The notes beneath the pieces were generated by a model. That model searched no databases and was not told the DNA's origin. It saw nothing but the letters and a program-made list of their open reading frames with translations. Source: Sipunculus nudus (lineage: Eukaryota > Annelida > Sipuncula > Golfingiida > Sipunculidae). From it: DNA of 64,000 nucleotides. Positions 59,595 to 64,000 of this stretch are shown here, one piece after another (positions within the stretch are counted from its first letter, which is position 1; every line of letters starts with the position of its first letter). Made by a program: the position numbers and the translations under genes. Location: assembly GCA_026874595.1 (NCBI GenBank), contig CM049317.1, positions 42,988,401-43,052,400 of the forward strand, in the 5' to 3' direction.

Positions 59595-62020
59595 AACAAG
59601 TGACCCATGGGTCATGACGCTCAGCTGCCAAGCATGACCTGTGACATCATGGACTGAGATTCACAACTTCCAGTAAAATTTTGAAGAACCAATTTGCCAA
59701 TTTGTTGAAAATTTTCTATGACAACAGAAATATATATCACCTATGTCTGGTTAAAACACAGTGAATTGATGGTCTGAGGAAAATGCATGATTGTTAAGCT
59801 ATCAGGAACTATTCCAATTGCTTGCTTGAAACCTGTCAGTCTCAAAAGGAACACCACAAAGGGCAAATATAAGATCAAAATATATAGCAAAAATCAAGGA
59901 AATACATGCAAGAATTATTGAGAAACAGGTGCTTCTTTATGAATTTTTATTCAATACAAGCCAACTGTATTGCACTTTTATAAATGATGGTAATATTTAT
60001 TCAGAAATATTTGACCCAATCCTTTACAAGATTACATAAATATACATCCAACTGCATTCACTTTAACTGTTCTGGAGATAATATGATCAAAAGGAATTAA
60101 AAGATGGTTGCCTGGTGGCCATATTGGACTTCTGCCAAGTCTGAAATCAGACAACAAACATTCTCTAAATCAGACCAAACATTAAAGAAAAATTACTGAA
60201 ACTGCACTGAAGAAAGAATTTCTAAGGTGGCTAACTGGCAGACATAATGGATTTCAAGTATGACATTGGATATCCCAAATTCTCCAATAAGAGACCAAAC
60301 TTGGGGCAAATTATCCAGTAATGAATGCCCAAAATAATTCAAAAGGCATGTCCAGGCCCTCATATCAGATTTATAGATATGCAATTGTAAAAAGTGTAAG
60401 TCCAATATTTTTTATTATCACTCTGCTTTTCAATGGGGTCAGCAGGGTAGGTAAACTGCCAAACCTGAAAGAAAAGAAATGCAGAAAGCATGACTAAGAG
60501 TCCTGAAATAAAACAAAAAGCCATCCTAAATCAAGGTACACATCCACATATTATGAGAACAAACACTTGCTTTTATATGTGGTGATATATATTAAAATAT
60601 TCAGATATCTAGGAAACTAAGTTAATTGCTAGGATTCCATAAAATAAACTGCAAAATGTTCCCATCATCTTATAAATCAGTAGCTAAACACTAATACTAT
60701 ACTCTCATAGTCTTAATGCCTGGCTGAAGCATTCTGACAACAGTGTTTTTGTTATGAAGTAACGAGGTACTTATCACTGAGCCTTATCACTTAATAGGCT
60801 GATACAAAAGGGAGTCATATGTCACCAGTGTCACTCACAATTACAGCCACACAGGGAGATGTACCAGCTGGAGTGGGATGGTTATATATACAAGAAAAAT
60901 AGAGATAGTCTATAAAATAAGTAATTGTGAACATCCCTGACCTATGACCTTGGCCTTTTGCCCATATATCAACTGGATTCTTTCTAAATGATGGGTAACT
61001 ACTAACCACTTAAATCTGGTGTAATTACTTGGCAACCAATGGATGAATAACTTTGACCTGCAATCTTTAACCTGCTGACCAGCTGACCCCAAAATCAATA
61101 AGTTATTTATTCAAGCAAAAAGACCCATAAATATGAAGTTTGAGTCAAACTGAGTGATGCATAGATGTGGCATATGTGAAAGACTGAAGGTTTGGGTTGA
61201 ACAGTTACACTTGAAATATGCTCACAAGCATTTAGAACAATTAAATATTGTGACCTTGACCTTTGACTTTTTGACCTCAACATCAATAGGCTTCTTCCCT
61301 TATTGGTAGGTAAGCCATATATGACAGATGGAAGGTACAGATTGAAAAGTTTGCCTGAAAATGACTCCACGCAAGAAGTGGGTGCTGTGAACTTGACCTT
61401 TGACCTCAAAATCAACAGGTCTTTTCCCCTGTTGGCAGAGAAGCGATATCAGTGCTGGAAGGTTTGGAATGAAAAGTCTAGCTTGAAATGTGTCCACAAC
61501 CTTTTCAAAGAAGTGGATCCTGTGACCCTGACCTTTGACCTTGTGACCTCAAAATCTAGAGGATTCTTCTCCAACTTAGTAGGTGAGCTATATGTGAAAA
61601 ATCAAAGAATTGGGATGAAAGGGTTGGCTTAAAATGCATCCACAGGCTTTTCAAAGAAGAGGCTCCTGTGACCTTGACCTTTGACCTTTTGACCTAAAAA
61701 AAATTATGGTTCTTCCCCTGTTGGTAGGTGAGCTGTATGTGAAAGATGGAAGGTTTGGGATGAAAATTTTGTCTCAAAGAGTTATTTCTGGGGGGTGCAA
61801 ACACACCCCATAACTTCGAGAATATAGGTCGCAGTGACCTTATTTCAGGTTTGCAAGGAGATCTTTTTATAACCTCTAAGACTGCATAGGGTTCATGGCC
61901 CTAGCCCCTACGGTTACGATTTGTGCCCTGCTAACGGACAGACAGCCGGCCGGACAGACGGAAGGACGACGGACAAAGACCCATCGCTATAGCCCAGCAT
62001 GACTGAAAGTCAGCTGAGCT
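59595..62020 (-). mobile_element. Family A-type element (A12), abutting A13
   Basis: The 3' AACAAGTGACCCATGGGTCA is at 59595. The 5' GACGGACAAAG repeats and folding end finish at AGCTGAGCT (62020). The 60.9-61.8 kb part has diverged units of about 150 bp with TGACCTTGACCTTTGACC. Confidence 0.65.
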
Positions 62021-64000
62021 AACAAGGGACCTATGGGTCACGACGCTCAGCTGTTATATATGATAAAAAAATATTATTTAGAAATGAGGCACATGCTGGT
62101 TTTGTGTGGTAATAAATATAAGCTGTATTATGAGTTGTTGTTGTTTAGCTTATGTATGATTTTGATAGTACATTTGGAGACAGGGAAGAGGATTGATTTC
62201 ATTTATTTTATTAACAAATGGAGTACTATTGTCACACAGATTTGGACTTGGCCATATAACTTATAAGCAGAACATATAATATAAGAGTTTAACTATTTAT
62301 TAAAAAAAATTACAAATATTGTCCCAAATATAATTTTTATAAAAAATAATAAGAGAATCATATGATTTTTTTAAATGAAATATAACTGATATGATTATTA
62401 AAATAATATTAAAGAATATATTCTTGAATGCATTCATGAACACATTTTGAAAGTATTTGCACGAGTATTCATATACTTTTATTTTTACCTGAATTCCTAT
62501 TCTTTATGCAAGAAATTTTATAATGGAGTACATAATCATATTCGTATTTAAATACAATTACAAAGTATTCGCACCATGTCTGGTATTTATTCAGTTTCAC
62601 CAACCAATGATGTTGAGAATCCAGAATATACAAAATTCACACATTTAAATAATGATCATAAGTACCTGGTTTTATGGCTTTTATTTATATTAAAAAATAA
62701 CTGTAAAAAATTCATTTTGGACTAATTTCACATCAATGTACACACTAGACACAGTAGGAATCTAGATTAATATTATCAACTGCATCTTTGTCCATCAATA
62801 ATTTCCTTCATATGATCCCTAATGATTAGTAATGAATAATATGATTTACTTCTTTGTCATTAAAATTGAACTGAAAAATGCCATAGGTGACTGCATGGTG
62901 TTATTTGGAATATGTGACATTCTACCCATCGATACAAGATTCTTATATCACCAGTAACTGCAAGTTAATTTCCTGTTATTATAAACTAACAAATTCCTTT
63001 TCTATTTTTCTTTAATTTGTTATTAAAAACCAATTAAAATTTATTAATTTATTGTTTATTGTTATGTTGTTGGTTAAAACTACTAGATGAGTTGGGTTGG
63101 ACACCTGGATCAACTGTGGCTGGCCATAAGCTGCCTGGATTCCTGTATGCCTCGCCTCAAGCCTGCATAATTTGATGAAAGGTCAACAAGGTCAACATAC
63201 AGGTGACTCAAGAGGGGCTGGAGAGAGCCAAAGTCTGACAGGGTCTCATAAAAAACATTAATAAAAGCTACAATTTTTGGCCAATTTCTTTCAGCTTTCT
63301 AAACTAAAAAGCTGAAATCCTAATGTGTGCATGATATGAAAATTATATCAACAGTGCTCACAGGACACAAACGTGCCATGGTCACAGTTGGGCAAAATTT
63401 AAGGTACTAATTTTATATTTATACTAATAACTTATAAAATTTGAAAAATTCAGAACTAATTTTGGGTATTCAATTGAATCTTGATTAAATAATGTTACAT
63501 CCCTGACAAAAAAATCTCTAGCTTCAGCAATGCCCTTGTTAAGGGAGTAAATATATTTCTTGATTTTTTACAAAGTGCATTATGTTTGGGCCCATAACTT
63601 AAAACAATTACGCAATACTGACATCATTCTGGCATGTGCATAGAGAATGAAAAATATGTATATTATTTATGATTAAAGTCAGATCAGTGGTTTTGATATT
63701 AGGCAGTCTTGAAATGTAACAATGGGTTTTTAATGGAAAAATGAAGTTTTTCATTAATATCTCGAAGGTATTAAGTCCTAGTGACCAAATTCTTGGCATG
63801 GTAGGGGATTTTGGAGACATCTAACTGTATGCCGAATTTAAGGAACTAAGAGCTGAAGCTGGGGAGCTGAGCTCTTGCAAACTGCATAACACTAGCTTGA
63901 TGTAAACAATATGTTACATGGTGCTTGAAAACTTATTAAAATCTACAGTTTTTGATCAACTGGTTTTCAAATTTTTGGTGTTAACAGTTGAAATGCTAAC
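62021..64000 (-). mobile_element. Family A (long subtype) 3' part, running off the window (A13)
   Basis: Starts AACAAGGGACCTATGGGTCA directly after A12. The body is collinear with A7 (45049-47294) to the window edge; the 5' end is not seen. Confidence 0.8.

Noticed and set aside
60422-60464. Candidate - strand DLGAP exon with a TTTCTTTTCTTTCAG acceptor and codons VWQFTYPADPIEKQ.
   Set aside because: It is 43 nt long (wrong phase for the next exon), has a weak GTGATA donor, does not resemble the GKAP domain and lies inside element A12.

Overview
The window is AT-rich eukaryotic DNA with split genes, canonical GT/AG splice sites and dense nested repeats. It is most likely from a marine invertebrate, and the repeat style fits a bivalve mollusc. 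That assignment is inference; nothing in the sequence proves it. There is no operon structure, and almost all open frames here are chance frames inside repeats.

Only two protein-coding genes can be supported, and they are arranged tail to tail. On the + strand are the last two coding exons of a LASP-type gene: a proline-rich linker exon (6621-6724) and the terminal SH3 exon (34915-35091), separated by a 28-kb intron. On the - strand are the last two coding exons of a disks-large-associated protein (DLGAP/SAPAP/GKAP) gene: the GKAP-domain exon (54644-54796) and the C-terminal exon (42446-42658), separated by a 12-kb intron. The 5' parts of both genes lie outside the window. The roughly 35.1-42.4 kb stretch holds the two 3' UTRs and the convergent intergenic region.

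Most of the rest is three families of non-autonomous elements, called A, B and C here, plus one satellite-type element. The families differ in sequence but share one plan. Each begins in or beside T residues with a short sequence whose inverted copy lies near the 3' end (asymmetric terminal inverted repeats). In A and C the 5' copy also folds on itself. A GC-rich microsatellite (GTCC/GTC or CCG) follows the 5' end, internal tandem arrays are common, and a compact hairpin sits just before the 3' end (CTTGTT or CTAGTT). I read these as Helentron/Helitron-like (HINE/DINE-like) rolling-circle elements. Paralogous uninterrupted copies inside the window serve as empty sites and show insertion at TT with no target duplication beyond TT. 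No transposase or RepHel frame is present.

Layout: 1-3.2 kb satellite-type element with an A insert; 3.6-5.6 kb A; 5.6-7.2 kb LASP linker exon and intron; 7.2-29.3 kb a deep nest (A containing B, containing C, containing C, with further A and B); 29.5-31.1 kb B and A pieces; 31.4-33.7 kb C; 34.0 kb a tRNA-derived SINE; 34.25-34.77 kb minisatellite; 34.9 kb SH3 exon; 36.5-38.3 kb A and B inserts; 38.3-42.4 kb mostly unique; 42.4 kb DLGAP end; 43.2-54.2 kb nested A, B and C, all on the - strand; 54.6 kb DLGAP exon; 55.3-64 kb C and A elements, all on the - strand.

The most striking large-scale observation is that every element whose polarity can be read is + left of 38.3 kb and - right of 42.7 kb, so each lies in the sense direction of its host gene. 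Other notable points are a conserved four-half-site nuclear-receptor-like motif in a 288-bp satellite, a GGTGGCGCCACC palindrome shared by families B and C, and a DLGAP C-terminus that stops exactly before the usual SHANK-binding tail.
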